The position numbers and the translations under genes are program-made. The notes beneath the pieces are model-generated. The model was not told the origin of the DNA, did no database searches, and saw only the letters and a list, made by a program, of their open reading frames with translations. Below, in pieces: positions 5,851-6,164 of a DNA stretch of 6,164 nucleotides (its first letter is position 1; each line of letters opens with the position of its first letter). Source of the DNA: Bacillota bacterium (GTDB lineage: Bacteria; Bacillota_E; Sulfobacillia; Sulfobacillales; Sulfobacillaceae); the NCBI GenBank assembly GCA_021820165.1, contig JAKADW010000137.1, positions 1-6,164 of the forward strand, read 5' to 3'.

Positions 5851-6164
5851 TTATTTGTCGACCCCTTTCGGGGGCTTGGCAATATTACGGTTCATCACCC
5901 AGGTCAGCGTCACCCACACGCCCTTTTTGGATCGCACCACGCGCCATGACTGTTTCACACGAATGGAATCCTTGGGCACCTGGTGCTCCAATTCACGCGT
6001 TAACCGCTCCTTCGCATAGGCTTCGGCAGCCTTCACGGTAAGAGGCACGGACCGGATATCCTCTTCATTATATACCATCTCAATAACCTGAACCGGGAGG
6101 TGGACGTCGGCAAAACGCAGTGGTTCCACTTTTTTTCGGACCTGGTAATGGGAAACCCTAACGG
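5851..6164 (-). CDS. yqfD: Sporulation protein YqfD, C-terminal part (5' end outside window)
   Basis: This open frame runs in from the right edge without a stop and ends at TAA (5853-5851), giving the last 103 residues of a larger protein. The visible part contains VIEMVYNEEDIR, then a helix with AEAYAKERLTRELEHQVPKD, then alternating hydrophobic strands (KKGVWVTLTWVM). This matches the C-terminal end of the YqfD family (stage IV sporulation protein), a membrane protein of roughly 390-400 residues in which the tail is a soluble domain. In spore formers YqfD is made in sporulating cells together with the small partner YqfC, whose gene normally lies just upstream, beyond this window. The final residues (NRNIAKPPKGVDK) are more basic than the acidic EEDIA-like ending I recall for the family. 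A GTG at 6129 is in frame but is an internal codon, not the start. The gene ends 13 bases before the chosen phoH start. The assignment rests on tail similarity and on gene order. Confidence 0.85.
   Translation of the reverse strand, partial: VRVSHYQVRKKVEPLRFADVHLPVQVIEMVYNEEDIRSVPLTVKAAEAYAKERLTRELEHQVPKDSIRVKQSWRVVRSKKGVWVTLTWVMNRNIAKPPKGVDK
5862..5874 (-). other. Possible small GAAA-loop hairpin before the phoH ribosome site
   Basis: On the minus strand CCCCC-GAAA-GGGG can form a 4-base-pair stem closed by a GNRA-type tetraloop. It lies in the last yqfD codons, 11 bases before the phoH ribosome site AGGGGGA. The CCCCC could pair alternatively with the GGGGG of that ribosome site. The stem is short and may be chance in a GC-rich coding region, so any regulatory meaning is inference. 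Confidence 0.2.

Overview
The window is a stretch of bacterial chromosome carrying eight genes, all on the minus strand and packed head to tail. Transcription runs from the right edge (about 6164) to the left edge. The gene order is yqfD (3' part), phoH, yqfF/pgpH (7TM-HD), ybeY, dgkA, a DUF21-CBS-CorC (CNNM type) membrane protein gene, cdd, and era (5' part). This is the conserved yqfC-yqfD-phoH-yqfF-yqfG(ybeY)-dgkA-cdd-era cluster of endospore-forming Firmicutes, with a CNNM gene inserted between dgkA and cdd. The sporulation gene yqfD and the yqfF-ybeY-dgkA-cdd-era order point to a Gram-positive spore former. The moderately high GC content, purine-rich Shine-Dalgarno sites and frequent GTG/TTG starts would fit a Sulfobacillus- or Alicyclobacillus-like lineage. 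That genus-level suggestion is a guess from impression, not a demonstrated assignment.

Layout, in transcription order: the C-terminal 103 residues of YqfD (6164-5851); a 13-base gap; PhoH ATPase (5837-4851, TTG start); a 20-base overlap; the 7TM-HD phosphodiesterase (4870-2672); an unusually long 86-base overlap; YbeY endoribonuclease (2757-2305); a 14-base overlap; DgkA kinase (2318-1821, GTG start); a GTGA overlap; the CNNM protein (1824-565, GTG start); a 50-base gap; cytidine deaminase (514-110); an 11-base overlap; and the first 40 codons of Era (120-1). No promoter, terminator, RNA gene, mobile element, repeat array or CRISPR was seen. The dense overlaps suggest one polycistronic, translationally coupled transcript whose promoter lies to the right of the window.

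Functionally, the cluster joins several housekeeping themes. These are ribosome and 16S rRNA maturation (YbeY and Era, with PhoH/YbeZ as a known YbeY-associated ATPase), c-di-AMP turnover (PgpH-type HD domain), recycling of the lipid carrier for the cell envelope (DgkA as undecaprenol kinase), divalent cation or Na+ transport (CNNM), pyrimidine salvage (Cdd) and sporulation (YqfD). Every gene has intact family motifs. I found no convincing undescribed system. The points most worth a second look are the 86-base yqfF/ybeY overlap that gives the HD protein a basic tail, the inserted CNNM gene, the C-terminally extended DgkA, and a small hairpin just before the phoH ribosome binding site.
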